NCBI RefSeq assembly: GCF_003337715.1
Contig: NZ_QPIX01000008.1
Span: 124,001-188,000 of the forward strand
Source: Ciceribacter lividus
GTDB lineage: Bacteria; Pseudomonadota; Alphaproteobacteria; Rhizobiales; Rhizobiaceae
Direction of reading: 5' to 3'
Length of the DNA stretch: 64,000 nucleotides
Shown here: piece by piece, positions 27,634 through 36,884 of the stretch
Layout of the letters: every line of letters begins with the position of its first letter
How positions within the stretch are numbered: the stretch's first letter is position 1
Notes under the pieces: generated by a model
Told to the model about the DNA's origin: nothing
What the model saw: the letters and a program-made list of their open reading frames with translations, nothing else
The model's database searches: none
Translations under genes and position numbers: made by a program

Positions 27634-29114
27634 CACAGCTTTATCCATGCCGTCTTGAGATCCAGGTATTTGTCGAAGGCATGGAGCGATTTGTCGTGTC
27701 CATTACCCGACTGCTTGACACCGCCCAACGGAATGGTGAGGTCGGAGCCGCCGTAAGTGTTGACGTGCACCAACCCGGCCCTGATCTTGCGCACCATCCG
27801 GTGGGCGCGCGACAGATTGGATGTCCAGATCGCTGCCGCGAGGCCGTACTTGCTGTCGTTGGCGAGAGCCACGGCCTCCGCCTCGGTGTCAAAGGCCGTC
27901 ACAGCGAGGACGGGACCGAACACCTCTTCCTGGAAGACGCGGTCTTCTCTCGCCGCATCCGCGACGATGGCAGGTGACATGTAGAAACCGCCGGTCTCCT
28001 CCAGGATACGCTGGCCGCCGATGACCTTGCGCCCCTGGCCGCGCGCCTCCTCAACGAATTGCAGGTTCTGCCTCAGTTGCCGCTCGGAATTGACGGCACC
28101 GGATTGGGTTGCCGTATCGAGCGGATTGCCGACCTTGATCGATGCGGCATGGAAGGCCAGTTTTTCGACGAATTCCTCATGGATCCGGCGTTCGACGAGA
28201 AGGCGCGAGCCGGCGATGCAGACCTGGCCCGAATTCCGGAAGATGCCGTGTGCCGACACTCTCGCCGCTTCGTCCAGATCCGGAGCGTCCGCGAACACGA
28301 TGTTCGGCGACTTTCCTCCGAGTTCCAGATAGACCCGTTTAAGGTTCGACCGAGCCGCAGCTTCGAGCAGCCGTCGTCCGGTTGACCCGGAGCCAGTGAA
28401 CACCAGGACATCGACGTCCATGGATTCCGCGATCCGGGCACCGACGACGGCCCCCTCGCCGGTCACTACGTTGAACACGCCGGCCGGCATGCCTGCCTCC
28501 AGGGCCAATTCGGCCAGCCGCACCAGACCAAGCGAAGCGGTTTCCGCCGGCTTGAGCACCATGGTACATCCTGCGGCGAGAGCCGGGCCGAACTTCCAGG
28601 CGCCGATCATCAGGGGAAAATTCCAGGGAACGATGGCGCCCACGACACCCGCAGGCTCGCGATGGACGAGCCCGAGGAAAGCGGGATCCGTCGGAGCGAC
28701 CTCGCCGAACAGCTTGTCGACGGCTTCAGCGTAATAGCGAATCGTGGCAGCCGCCGACAGCGGCTCCGCCTTCAGCGCCATGCCGATTTCCGTGCCATTT
28801 TCGCGCACGCCGAGAACAGCGAGTTCCAGGGCATTTGCTTCGATCAGGTCGGCCCAATTAAGCAGGATCTTCTTGCGCACCGCCGGAGCCACGTCGGACC
28901 AGATGCCGCTGTCGAATGCCTGCCGGGCAGCGGCGATGGCGGCATCGGTGTCCTCCCGCGTCCCGCGTGCCATCGTCGTGAGCACCGTCCCGTCGACCGG
29001 CGAGATCACGGACATGGCACCACCGTCCGAGGCGCAAACACGGCGTCCGTTAATCACGTGTTGGAAGGCTGCGAGCGGAACCGCGCGAAGCACGTCAATA
29101 CGGTCTTGGTTCAT
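27633..29114 (-). CDS. aldehyde dehydrogenase, PuuC-like
   Basis: This 493-residue ALDH has PWNFPLMIGAWKFGPALAAG near 163, general base Glu about 264 (YLELGGKSPNIVF), catalytic Cys about 299 (NSGQVCIAGSRLLVE) and a C-terminal SGNGHDKSLHAFDKYLDLKT. These are the features of gamma-glutamyl-gamma-aminobutyraldehyde and related aminoaldehyde dehydrogenases. It heads the ALDH-HAD-aminotransferase operon, supporting a role in amine or amino-alcohol breakdown. Confidence 0.85.
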   Translation of the reverse strand: MNQDRIDVLRAVPLAAFQHVINGRRVCASDGGAMSVISPVDGTVLTTMARGTREDTDAAIAAARQAFDSGIWSDVAPAVRKKILLNWADLIEANALELAVLGVRENGTEIGMALKAEPLSAAATIRYYAEAVDKLFGEVAPTDPAFLGLVHREPAGVVGAIVPWNFPLMIGAWKFGPALAAGCTMVLKPAETASLGLVRLAELALEAGMPAGVFNVVTGEGAVVGARIAESMDVDVLVFTGSGSTGRRLLEAAARSNLKRVYLELGGKSPNIVFADAPDLDEAARVSAHGIFRNSGQVCIAGSRLLVERRIHEEFVEKLAFHAASIKVGNPLDTATQSGAVNSERQLRQNLQFVEEARGQGRKVIGGQRILEETGGFYMSPAIVADAAREDRVFQEEVFGPVLAVTAFDTEAEAVALANDSKYGLAAAIWTSNLSRAHRMVRKIRAGLVHVNTYGGSDLTIPLGGVKQSGNGHDKSLHAFDKYLDLKTAWIKL

Positions 29115-29137
29115 GGCGGCCTCGGCTCGCTTCGGTT

Positions 29138-29164
29138 TGATATTTACACCATCGGTTTATATCA
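29138..29164. promoter_or_regulatory. inverted repeat upstream of the ALDH operon, candidate IclR operator
   Basis: TGATAT (29138-29143) and ATATCA (29159-29164) form an inverted repeat separated by 15 bases, starting 24 bases upstream of the ALDH start. The two arms also sit in near-direct repeats (CGGTTT followed by ATAT). The IclR gene at 29256 is on the same strand just upstream, so autologous control is plausible. Confidence 0.4.
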
Positions 29165-29255
29165 TGCGCCGGAGAACGGAATCGGTCAACCCCGCTTGTG
29201 GCGGGGCCCAGTCGCATGGCGGAGCAAGTAGGGACGTCAGCGGAACGGGAAGAGT

Positions 29256-30062
29256 TCAGTGCTGAGCTTGGGCAAATCGGGAAGCCGCCGCCACGAATGC
29301 GGCCGGCGGGCGCCCGTCCGTCCCATGATTGACCTTTTCAGCCTCCCGGAACAGCGCGGCGATGGCTTGACGCCGAAGTTCGTTTGTCATCCGGTGAGCG
29401 GGTGTGGCGACCGCGAGCGCCCCAACGGGCGCGCCGTCGCGATCGAATACCGGAACGGCGATCCCGTAGACATCGTCTTCGTTCGTCTGATCTGCCTCGG
29501 CGAAACCGGTGAGACGGATCTCTTGAAGGCGTACGTTCAACACGCTCGGATCCGTCAGTGTGCGGGATGTCTTAGCGATCAGCGTCTCACCGAGGATGCG
29601 CGCGACCATCTCCGGCTTGGAAAACGCCAGAATCACCAGTCCCGAGGCTGTGCTGTGCATCGGCAGGATTTCCCCGGCAACAAGCGAAACGCGACTGCCG
29701 CGATTGCTCTCGGAGACACCGATCGTCGCCAGCGCCCGCCCCGAGATCAGTGAGGCATGGGCAGTCTCCCCAATCTCCCCCGATATTGCGTCGAGCGAGT
29801 GCTGAAAGACCGAGGTCACTGGGAAGGCCGTCTCGCGTACACGTGCCAGCCGCAACACGCCCGCACCCAAGCGGTAAAGGCGGGCACCGCCACGCTGTTC
29901 CACAAGGCCGCGATCACACATGACCACGAGCATGCGGTGCACGGTTGCCTTGTCTATACCGGACCGGCGGGCGAGTTCGGACAGTCCGATTTCAGGCTCC
30001 GCTTCCGAGAAAAAATCCAACAGAGAGAGAGCTTTGGCTACCGTTGTCGACATGAAACCCAT
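29256..30062 (-). CDS. IclR family transcriptional regulator
   Basis: This protein of about 268 residues has an N-terminal winged helix (AKALSLLDFFSEAE, then IGLSELARRSGIDKATVHRMLVVM) and a C-terminal IclR effector-binding domain (HASLISGRALATIGV, GEILPMHSTASGLVILAF and GIAVPVFDRDGAPVGALAVATP). Start codons at 30062, 30053 or a TTG at 30113 are all possible; I chose the ATG at 30062. It is divergent from the tripartite transporter operon and probably controls both that operon and the ALDH operon downstream of it. Confidence 0.85.
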   Translation of the reverse strand: MGFMSTTVAKALSLLDFFSEAEPEIGLSELARRSGIDKATVHRMLVVMCDRGLVEQRGGARLYRLGAGVLRLARVRETAFPVTSVFQHSLDAISGEIGETAHASLISGRALATIGVSESNRGSRVSLVAGEILPMHSTASGLVILAFSKPEMVARILGETLIAKTSRTLTDPSVLNVRLQEIRLTGFAEADQTNEDDVYGIAVPVFDRDGAPVGALAVATPAHRMTNELRRQAIAALFREAEKVNHGTDGRPPAAFVAAASRFAQAQH

Positions 30063-30173
30063 CACCGGACACAGATCCCGAACGCCAAATCGTTCAAAAT
30101 TGATTGACGACAATAGAGCTGGGAGCTAATATTGAACTAGTGGTGACAATAATAAACCAAAGAGGGGTTGTCA
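30063..30173. promoter_or_regulatory. divergent promoter region between IclR and tripartite transporter genes
   Basis: This AT-rich stretch contains GACAATA at 30145-30151 and a related string ACAATAG at 30110-30116. TATTG (30130-30134) and CAATA (30147-30151) form a loose inverted repeat. A ribosome binding site AGAGGGG (30161-30167) precedes the ATG at 30174. No clear -35/-10 pair can be assigned. Confidence 0.4.
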
Positions 30174-31106
30174 ATGCTTAAATCACGCTTGCTTATGGTC
30201 GGACTCGCTCTGCTTGCCTTCGCACCACCTGCGATGGCGGAATATCCCGAACGCCCGGTGACCTTTGTCGTGCCGTGGCCTCCAGGCGACCTGGAAGATC
30301 AGCTGACGCGCATCATCGCAGACGAATTCACCCAGGAAACCGGGGTACCGGCCAAGGTCGTCAACCGGCCCGGCGGTGGCGCCGTGGAAGGCGCGACCTT
30401 CGTGTCCCAGGCCAACCCCGACGGCTATACGGTCGGATCTTTCGTGATCGATGTCCCGACGGTTCATGTGATCAAACAGATCGCCCCCTATGATCGGGCC
30501 AGTTTCGAGCCGGTCGGCATCTTCCTTACCTATCCCTTCGCTCTGGTCGGTCGCGCCGATGCGCCGTACAGCGACATGGCGAGCCTCGCGGCTTATGCCA
30601 AGGACAAGCCGGTCAAGCTCGGCCATTTCGGTTACGACGTTATTCCGACAATGGCGACTTTCGCCGCAGCCGACAAGCTGGGCTTCAAGTTTGCCGCCGA
30701 CACGCCGGCCGATCTTCTCGACTGCGCCCTGCTGCAGTCGGGTGACGTTGACGTGATGGCGACGTCGATGGCGCTGGTCCTGCCCTGCCTCGACAGCGTC
30801 AAGGTTCTCGCCGCCTATACCGACAAGCCGCTTTCGCTCACTCCCGACGTCAAGCTTCTGTCCGAGCAGGTGCCGGGGCTGAAGATCACCTTGTGGAACG
30901 GTCTCTTCCTGCCGAAGGGCACGCCGCAGGAGATCGTCGACAAGCTGGCCGGGATTGCCGAGAAGGCCATGGCCTCGGAAAAGGCACAGGAAGTGTCGAA
31001 GAATACCGGAGCCGGGGTCTATTGGATCGGACCGACCGAGGCCAAGGCCCGGATCGATGCGGATTATACGGCAGCCGAAGCTCTGGTCGCCGACACCCAG
31101 AAATGA
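30174..31106 (+). CDS. tripartite tricarboxylate transporter substrate-binding protein (TctC/Bug family)
   Basis: This 310-residue protein starts at the ATG at 30174 and has a signal peptide of about 22 residues (LLMVGLALLAFAPPAMA). The mature region has the Bug-family pattern: YPERPVTFVVPWPPGD, then TRIIADEF, VVNRPGGGAVEGATFV and NPDGYTVG. Such proteins capture carboxylates and similar anions in the periplasm for TctAB. The ligand is unknown. Confidence 0.88.
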   Translation: MLKSRLLMVGLALLAFAPPAMAEYPERPVTFVVPWPPGDLEDQLTRIIADEFTQETGVPAKVVNRPGGGAVEGATFVSQANPDGYTVGSFVIDVPTVHVIKQIAPYDRASFEPVGIFLTYPFALVGRADAPYSDMASLAAYAKDKPVKLGHFGYDVIPTMATFAAADKLGFKFAADTPADLLDCALLQSGDVDVMATSMALVLPCLDSVKVLAAYTDKPLSLTPDVKLLSEQVPGLKITLWNGLFLPKGTPQEIVDKLAGIAEKAMASEKAQEVSKNTGAGVYWIGPTEAKARIDADYTAAEALVADTQK

Positions 31107-31110
31107 CGTG

Positions 31111-31146
31111 ACGTGGGGGGTGGCCCTAGCCGCCCCCTTTCCACGT
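31111..31146 (+). terminator. intercistronic hairpin after the substrate-binding protein gene
   Basis: A strong stem-loop pairs ACGTG...GGGGGTGGC with GCCGCCCCC...CACGT around the 4-base loop CCTA; there is one G-U pair. No T-run follows. It probably acts as partial terminator or as an mRNA-protecting hairpin that lets the binding protein be made in excess over the membrane subunits, a common arrangement in binding-protein operons. Confidence 0.55.
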
Positions 31147-31219
31147 GAGCCGAACTGCAGGCTCCTCCATTCCAGCCGATGTAAACCGATCTCGCGGCAA
31201 AAGCCGCAAAGGAGAAACC

Positions 31220-31834
31220 ATGACCACCGAACAGGGGTCTGCCGGTTTCGAGCCGGTGCCGCATGGCGTACCGCTGCCCGACGATCCGGAGCATACCGAG
31301 TTCATTCATCCCGAGGCACAGGGCCTGATCGCATTGATCTTCACGCTCCTGGCCGTCGGTTTCCTCCTGCTTCTACCGATCGCGACGCGGTCGGCCCCCA
31401 TGCAAAAGGGTTGGTGGGTCGAGCCCTCCACCTGGCCGATTTTCACCCTGACGGCGACCATAATCGCTGCACTGTTCCAGGTGGCGTCCTGGCTGCGCTC
31501 CGGCAGGGCGGCCGGATTTTCGGGCGACTTCTGGAAAAGGTCCTTCTGGGCTTTCGGCGCGCTCGGCCCGGCGCTCTCCTATTCGGCCGTCTTTCTCGTC
31601 TATCTCTTTGCTGTCGGCTGGATCGGCTTTGCCCTTTCGTCCTTCATCTTTCTCCAGGTCGTGGTCTGGATGGCCGGACTGCGCGGCACGACGTGGCGTC
31701 TGAAGGCCGCCTTATTCGTCGTCCTCGTCGTGATCGTGTTCCGCGTCGGGATGGACCTGTGGTTCCCGATGGCGCCGCTCTACGAGACCTTCTTTCCTGA
31801 CTGGTTCGTCCGGTCGATTGCTATCTACCTCTGA
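31220..31834 (+). CDS. tripartite tricarboxylate transporter small membrane subunit (TctB family)
   Basis: The protein is 204 residues from the ATG at 31220, which follows AAAGGAGAAA. It has four hydrophobic segments (around residues 30-50, 70-90, 110-145 and 155-180), as usual for TctB. The N-terminal cytoplasmic tail of about 30 residues is acidic. It lies 9 bases before the large subunit gene. Confidence 0.85.
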   Translation: MTTEQGSAGFEPVPHGVPLPDDPEHTEFIHPEAQGLIALIFTLLAVGFLLLLPIATRSAPMQKGWWVEPSTWPIFTLTATIIAALFQVASWLRSGRAAGFSGDFWKRSFWAFGALGPALSYSAVFLVYLFAVGWIGFALSSFIFLQVVVWMAGLRGTTWRLKAALFVVLVVIVFRVGMDLWFPMAPLYETFFPDWFVRSIAIYL

Positions 31835-31843
31835 GGATCCCCC

Positions 31844-33346
31844 ATGGACAGCATCCTTGCCGGTATCGAACACATCACGACCTACCAGGTTCTCCTGGCC
31901 CTGCTTCTCGGCGCGGTCTGCGGCATTACCGTGGGCGCCATTCCCGGGCTGGAACCTGCCGGCGCGATGGCGATCCTCTTGCCGTTCTCGCTGCAACTCG
32001 AGCCCCTGGCCGGCATCACCCTGTTGCTCGGCGCCTATGGCGGCGCTTGGTACGGAGGCGCCATTCCGGCAATCCTGATAAAGGTGCCCGGCACGCCGGT
32101 CAATGTTCTGACCACCTATGACGGCTATCCGATGACCCGCCGAGGCGAGGCCCATCGGGCCCTGTCGCTGGCCTATTCCTCTTCCTTCATCGGCGGCATC
32201 TGCTCCGTCCTCGCCCTGGTATTCCTTGCGCCCTACCTGGCCAGGATCGCTGCGAATTTCGGCGCCCCGGAATATGTCGCCATCGCGATCCTGGCGATCT
32301 CCTCCGTGATCCTCGCCCATTACAACCAGATCGGCGGCGCGATCATGTCGCTGGGGATGGGCATGTTCCTCGGCACCGTAGGCATGGAAAGCGTCTTCAA
32401 CACCCAGCGCTACACTTTCAACGAAAGCTGGCTCCTCGGCGGCGTGCCGCTGGTACCGGCGGTCATCGGGCTCTTCGCCATGAGCCAGGGTTTCGTGCTG
32501 CTGACCACACCAACCCGAACGGGTCCGGCCGTCAAGATCGAATACACCAACCGCTTCCGCGGTCTTCTGGAGGCCTTGCGCTATCCGAAGGTCCTGGGCC
32601 GCTCGGTGGGCCTCGGCCTCACCATGGGCCTTCTGCCCGGCGTTGGTGAGTTCGGGGCGCAGTTCCTGAGCTATTCCATCACCAAGCGCCTGTCCAAGAC
32701 GCCCGAACGTTTCGGCAAGGGCGCTCCGGAAGGTCTGATCGCGTCGGAAAGCTCCATCTCGGCCTGCACCTCGACCGTTCTCATCCCGCTGCTGTCGCTC
32801 GGCATGCCGACCGATCCGCTGATGGCGATGGTCCTGACTGTCTTCATGATTCACAACATCGTGCCTGGACCCCGGCTGTTTGTCGATCATCCGGATTTCG
32901 TCAGCGGCCTCTACGCCTCGCTCTTTCTCGTCAACATCCTGATCCTGGTGATCCTGTTGTTCGCGACGAAATACATAACGCGCCTCGCCAACATCAATCC
33001 CCGCTTCATCGGCGCCTGCGTTATGATCTTGGCACTGATCGGCTCCTATACGCAGAACTACCGCATCAGCGATGCGCTGATCATGGTCGTCTTCGCCATC
33101 ATCGGCCGGATCATGATCCGCAACGACATCCCGGCCTTCCCGATGGTGATCGGCCTGGTGCTCGGCCCGCTCTTCGAATGGCGCTTCGCGCAGTCCATGA
33201 GCCTGTCGAACGGCAATCTGCTGGTCTTTTTCGAGCGACCGATCTCCGCCACGCTGATCGGATTGGCCGTGACCGCATTGATCGTGTTCGCGATCACCAG
33301 CTTCCGCAAAAGGCGTCAGGAAAGCCCGACCGGCCCTCAGCCATGA
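31844..33346 (+). CDS. tripartite tricarboxylate transporter large permease (TctA family)
   Basis: This 500-residue membrane protein has the TctA hallmarks: GITVGAIPGLEPAGAMAILLPFS near the N-terminus, YGGAWYGGAIPAILIKVPGTP, and a second GLTMGLLPGVGEFGAQFLSY half with EGLIASESS. About ten to twelve hydrophobic segments are present. It forms the Na+ or H+-coupled channel with TctB and TctC. Confidence 0.9.
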   Translation: MDSILAGIEHITTYQVLLALLLGAVCGITVGAIPGLEPAGAMAILLPFSLQLEPLAGITLLLGAYGGAWYGGAIPAILIKVPGTPVNVLTTYDGYPMTRRGEAHRALSLAYSSSFIGGICSVLALVFLAPYLARIAANFGAPEYVAIAILAISSVILAHYNQIGGAIMSLGMGMFLGTVGMESVFNTQRYTFNESWLLGGVPLVPAVIGLFAMSQGFVLLTTPTRTGPAVKIEYTNRFRGLLEALRYPKVLGRSVGLGLTMGLLPGVGEFGAQFLSYSITKRLSKTPERFGKGAPEGLIASESSISACTSTVLIPLLSLGMPTDPLMAMVLTVFMIHNIVPGPRLFVDHPDFVSGLYASLFLVNILILVILLFATKYITRLANINPRFIGACVMILALIGSYTQNYRISDALIMVVFAIIGRIMIRNDIPAFPMVIGLVLGPLFEWRFAQSMSLSNGNLLVFFERPISATLIGLAVTALIVFAITSFRKRRQESPTGPQP

Positions 33347-33409
33347 CGCCGGACGAGGAGGGTACCCGCACCCTTGGCAACTGCACGAATACACAGAGAA
33401 GGTACGACC

Positions 33410-34687
33410 ATGAATGACCTCGTTGCGCGCCGCCGCGCCCTGCTAGGCCCCAACGTCTCGACATTCTACGACGAACCCGTTCACGTGGTGCGCGGAGAAG
33501 GCGTCTGGCTATGGGATAACGACGGCCGCAAGTATCTCGACTGCTACAACAACGTTCCGCATGTCGGGCACTGCAATCCGCGTGTTGTGGAAGCGATCTG
33601 CCGGCAGGCGGCGACGCTCAATACACATACCCGCTACCTGCACGAAGGCATTCTCGACTATGTGGAACGCCTGACCGCGACCTATGACGACCCGCTCAAG
33701 ACCGCAATCCTGACCTGCACGGGCTCGGAGGCCAACGATATCGCGCTGCGCATGGCCGAGGCGATGACCGGCAAGCGGGGCATCATTGCCACGGATGCCA
33801 CCTATCATGGCAATACCACGCTGGTGAGCCATCTTTCCAAGAGCAACGTACCGGAAGTGGGCTTCGGCCTCGGCCAGTATTTCCGTCACGTCGAAGCGCC
33901 CGACAGCTATCGTATCCCCGATCCGGACGGCCAGCGCTTCGCCGAAAAGGTGCAGGAGGCGATCGACGACCTGGAAAGGAGCGGCATCGGATTTGCAGCG
34001 CTCGTTGTGTGCCCGCTCTTCCTGAACGAGGGCTTTCCCGCGCAAGCGCAGGGCTGGTTGAAACCGGCGGCCGAGGCCGTCAAGCGGGCTGGCGGTCTTC
34101 TAATCTGCGACGAGGTGCAGTCCGGCTTCGGCCGATGCGGCACGCATTTCTGGGCACATCAAAAACAGGGCGTCACCCCGGATGTCGTGACCATGGGCAA
34201 GCCGATGGGCAACGGCCATCCCGTCGCCGGTCTCGTCACCAGCGCCGAGATCATGGCCCGCTTCCGCAAATCCTTCCGCTATTTCAACACTTTCGGCGGC
34301 AACCCCGTGAGCTGCGCCGCCGCCATGGCGGTGCTGGAGGAATTGCAGGAGAAGAAGCTTCAGGCGCACGCCGAAAAGATGGGACTTCTGGCCCATCAGC
34401 GCCTGACGGAACTGGCCGGCAAGTATCCGGTCATCGGCGACGTCCGTCAGTCCGGTATGGTCTTCGGCGCCGAATTCGTGCTCGACCGAGACAGCAAGGA
34501 ACCTGCGGTCGCCTTCGCCGACCGCGTCGTCAACCAGATGCGGCAGCGCGGCATCATCCTGTCGAAACTGGGACGCTACAAGAACACCCTGAAGATCCGT
34601 CCACCGATGCCATTTGCCGAAGAGCATCTCGACCTGCTTATGACGACGCTCGACGAGGTCATCGGCGAGGCGGCGGTGTCTATATGA
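33410..34687 (+). CDS. class III PLP enzyme, phospho-lyase type (ethanolamine-phosphate / phosphohydroxylysine lyase-like)
   Basis: The protein is 425 residues from the ATG at 33410. The PLP lysine is about residue 264 within MGKPMGNGHPVAG, a motif diagnostic for the AGXT2L phospho-lyase subgroup, with Asp234 (LICDEVQSGFGR) upstream. Members eliminate phosphate and ammonia from O-phosphorylated amino alcohols instead of transaminating. The next gene, overlapping by 4 bases, is a kinase that could make the phosphorylated substrate. A true aminotransferase role cannot be excluded without assay. Confidence 0.8.
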   Translation: MNDLVARRRALLGPNVSTFYDEPVHVVRGEGVWLWDNDGRKYLDCYNNVPHVGHCNPRVVEAICRQAATLNTHTRYLHEGILDYVERLTATYDDPLKTAILTCTGSEANDIALRMAEAMTGKRGIIATDATYHGNTTLVSHLSKSNVPEVGFGLGQYFRHVEAPDSYRIPDPDGQRFAEKVQEAIDDLERSGIGFAALVVCPLFLNEGFPAQAQGWLKPAAEAVKRAGGLLICDEVQSGFGRCGTHFWAHQKQGVTPDVVTMGKPMGNGHPVAGLVTSAEIMARFRKSFRYFNTFGGNPVSCAAAMAVLEELQEKKLQAHAEKMGLLAHQRLTELAGKYPVIGDVRQSGMVFGAEFVLDRDSKEPAVAFADRVVNQMRQRGIILSKLGRYKNTLKIRPPMPFAEEHLDLLMTTLDEVIGEAAVSI

Positions 34688-35616
34688 GCAGTCCCGTGGA
34701 GGCATCCCTTGCAATCTGGGGACTGACGGACACCCACTGCGAGTTTGTGGCCGGCAGGGAAAACCGGGTCTATCATGTCAAATCCGCGCGGGGCGACTAT
34801 GCGCTTCGCATCAAGCGACCCGGCTACCGCGAGAGGGACGAACTCGTCGCCGAATTGCAGTGGCTGGAAGCGATGGAAAAGGCCGGCCTGCATGTGCCGC
34901 GGCCCCTGCCGTCACGCAATGGCCGGCTTCTCGAATGCGTCGACACCTTCTTCGTTGACGTCGTCAGCTGGCTGCCGGGCACTCCACTCGGCAAAAGTCG
35001 CCAGCCCCTTGCCCTGAAGGACCGCTTGGGCGCCTTCCACGCCATCGGTTCGGAAATGGCGGGTCTGCACGCAGCATGTGACGCCTGGAAGCGTCCGCCC
35101 GGTTTCAAGCGTTGCCACTGGGACCTGGAAGGTCTCCTGGGCGACACGCCCGTATGGGGGCGTTTCTGGGAAAACCCCACACTCTCCGAGGATACCCGGG
35201 AGCTGTTTCTCCGCTTCCGGCAGGCGGCACGGGACCGGGTTGCGGAACTGTGTCCCGACCTGGATTACGGACTGATCCATGCGGATCTCGTCCGCGAAAA
35301 CGTGCTGCTTGATGGAGAGACGATCAAGATCATCGATTTCGACGACGGCGGCTTCGGCTATCGGCAGTTCGACATGGCGACGGTTCTGCTGAAGAACATG
35401 ACCGAACCGGACTATCCCGACCTGAAGGCTGCCCTCATTGAAGGCTATCTCAGCCGGCGAGTGCTGGACCTTACGAGCCTTGATGTTTTCATCACGATAC
35501 GTGCACTGTCTTATGTTGGCTGGATCGTGCCGAGGATACACGAGACGGGTGGGACGCTGCGCAACGAGCGCTTCGTGGCCGAAGCACACAACCTTTGTAC
35601 TGCCTTTTTCCAATAA
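34684..35616 (+). CDS. phosphotransferase of the APH/choline kinase family (amino-alcohol kinase-like)
   Basis: The 310-residue protein has the Brenner motif HADLVRENVLL (His199, Asp201, Asn206) and the metal-binding KIIDFDDGGFGY (Asp218). The upstream YALRIKRPGY supplies the ATP-binding Lys. Start choice rests on the ATGA overlap with the phospho-lyase gene. It resembles hydroxylysine kinase and homoserine kinase II-like proteins. Together with the lyase it would phosphorylate a hydroxyl of an amino alcohol so that the lyase can eliminate phosphate and ammonia. Confidence 0.8.
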   Translation: MSSPVEASLAIWGLTDTHCEFVAGRENRVYHVKSARGDYALRIKRPGYRERDELVAELQWLEAMEKAGLHVPRPLPSRNGRLLECVDTFFVDVVSWLPGTPLGKSRQPLALKDRLGAFHAIGSEMAGLHAACDAWKRPPGFKRCHWDLEGLLGDTPVWGRFWENPTLSEDTRELFLRFRQAARDRVAELCPDLDYGLIHADLVRENVLLDGETIKIIDFDDGGFGYRQFDMATVLLKNMTEPDYPDLKAALIEGYLSRRVLDLTSLDVFITIRALSYVGWIVPRIHETGGTLRNERFVAEAHNLCTAFFQ

Positions 35617-35639
35617 GCCCGAATGTCAAAGGGGGAACC

Positions 35640-36884
35640 ATGAAAAAGACAATTCTGGTCATTGGCACGTTCGACACGAAAGCCGCGGAACTCGCTTATC
35701 TCATCGAGCGCATCGAGGCCCAGGGCGGCGCCACACTTGCCATGGATGTCAGCATCCTCGGGGACGCCACTTTTCCGGTCGCAGTGAGCAAGCATCAGGT
35801 GGCGGAAGCCGTCGGCACGACGATACCCGACCTGATTGCCCTCGGCGAAGAGGGCGAAGCCTTCGAACGCATGAGCGCCGGGGCAGCCGTGATGACGCGG
35901 CGCCTCTTCGATGAGGGCCGCTTCGACGGCATGATCGCATTGGGCGGCACCATGGGCACGGATCTTGCGCTCGACTGCGCCCAATCTCTGCCGATCGGCG
36001 TACCGAAATATCTCGTCTCGACGGTGGCGGGCTCGCCGCTGATTGCCGCTGAGCGTATGGCGGCCGACGTGCAGTTCATCCTCTGGGCTGGTGGTCTCTA
36101 TGGTCTCAACCCCTTGTGCAAGTCGTCGCTCAGCCAGGCGGCCGGCGCCGTCCTCGGTGCCGCCCGCGCGGTCGAGGCCCCGTCCTTCGACCGACCCGTC
36201 ATCGGCATGACCTCGCTCGGATCGTCATGCCTGAAATACATGAAGAGGCTGCATCCGGAACTGATGAAGCGGGGCTATGACGTGGCCGTCTTCCACACGA
36301 CCGGTATGGGTGGCATGGCTTTCGAGCGACTTGCCGCCGAAGGCGTCTTCGCCTGTGTGATGGACTTCTCCCTGCAGGAATTCGTCAACGTTCAGCACGG
36401 TTCCCTCGTCAGTGCCGGCACCGACCGGCTGTCAGGCGCCGGACGCAGCCGGACACCGCAACTGGTGGCGCCCGGTGCGGCGGACATTCTGGATCTCGCC
36501 GGCTGGCAGGATATTCCCGACCGGTTCAAGGATCGCCCCTTCCATCAGCACAATCGGCTGATCAAGAACGTGGCGTTCAATGTCGAGGAGCGCCGCCACC
36601 TCGCCCGCGCCATGGCGGAACGCCTCGCCCAAGCAGGTGGCGCCACCCACTTCATTCTTCCGAAAGGCGGCATCGAGGAATGGGACCGTCCCGGAGAAGC
36701 GGCGCATGATCCGGAGGGTCTGGCGGCATTCACCGCCGAAATCGAAGCGGCGATGCGTGGACGGGTGGAAATGACGGCACTGGATTGTCACATCAACGAT
36801 GCCGAGTTCTGCGATGCCGTGCTGGCGAAATTCGACGCATGGGTCGCCGAAGGCATCGTACCGGCGGGGAGTATCGCCCGATGA
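35640..36884 (+). CDS. Tm-1-like ATP-binding domain protein (UPF0261 family)
   Basis: This 414-residue protein starts at the ATG at 35640 behind GGGGGAA. It shows the family hallmarks: an N-terminal VIGTFDTKAAELAYL, GGTMGTDLALDC near 105, IGMTSLGSSCLKYMK in the middle and a C-terminal GGIEEWDRPGEA. Its biochemical function is unsettled; homologues occur in catabolic clusters. It overlaps the SDR gene by 4 bases. Confidence 0.8.
   Translation: MKKTILVIGTFDTKAAELAYLIERIEAQGGATLAMDVSILGDATFPVAVSKHQVAEAVGTTIPDLIALGEEGEAFERMSAGAAVMTRRLFDEGRFDGMIALGGTMGTDLALDCAQSLPIGVPKYLVSTVAGSPLIAAERMAADVQFILWAGGLYGLNPLCKSSLSQAAGAVLGAARAVEAPSFDRPVIGMTSLGSSCLKYMKRLHPELMKRGYDVAVFHTTGMGGMAFERLAAEGVFACVMDFSLQEFVNVQHGSLVSAGTDRLSGAGRSRTPQLVAPGAADILDLAGWQDIPDRFKDRPFHQHNRLIKNVAFNVEERRHLARAMAERLAQAGGATHFILPKGGIEEWDRPGEAAHDPEGLAAFTAEIEAAMRGRVEMTALDCHINDAEFCDAVLAKFDAWVAEGIVPAGSIAR

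Noticed and set aside
31712..33394. 560-codon minus-strand frame across TctA
   Set aside because: It is antisense to a membrane protein with unmistakable TctA motifs; the antisense product is rich in charged residues as expected of a shadow.
34009..35616. Long form of the kinase frame starting inside the phospho-lyase gene
   Set aside because: The upstream part is Arg/Gly-rich shadow sequence; the kinase begins at the ATGA overlap at 34684.
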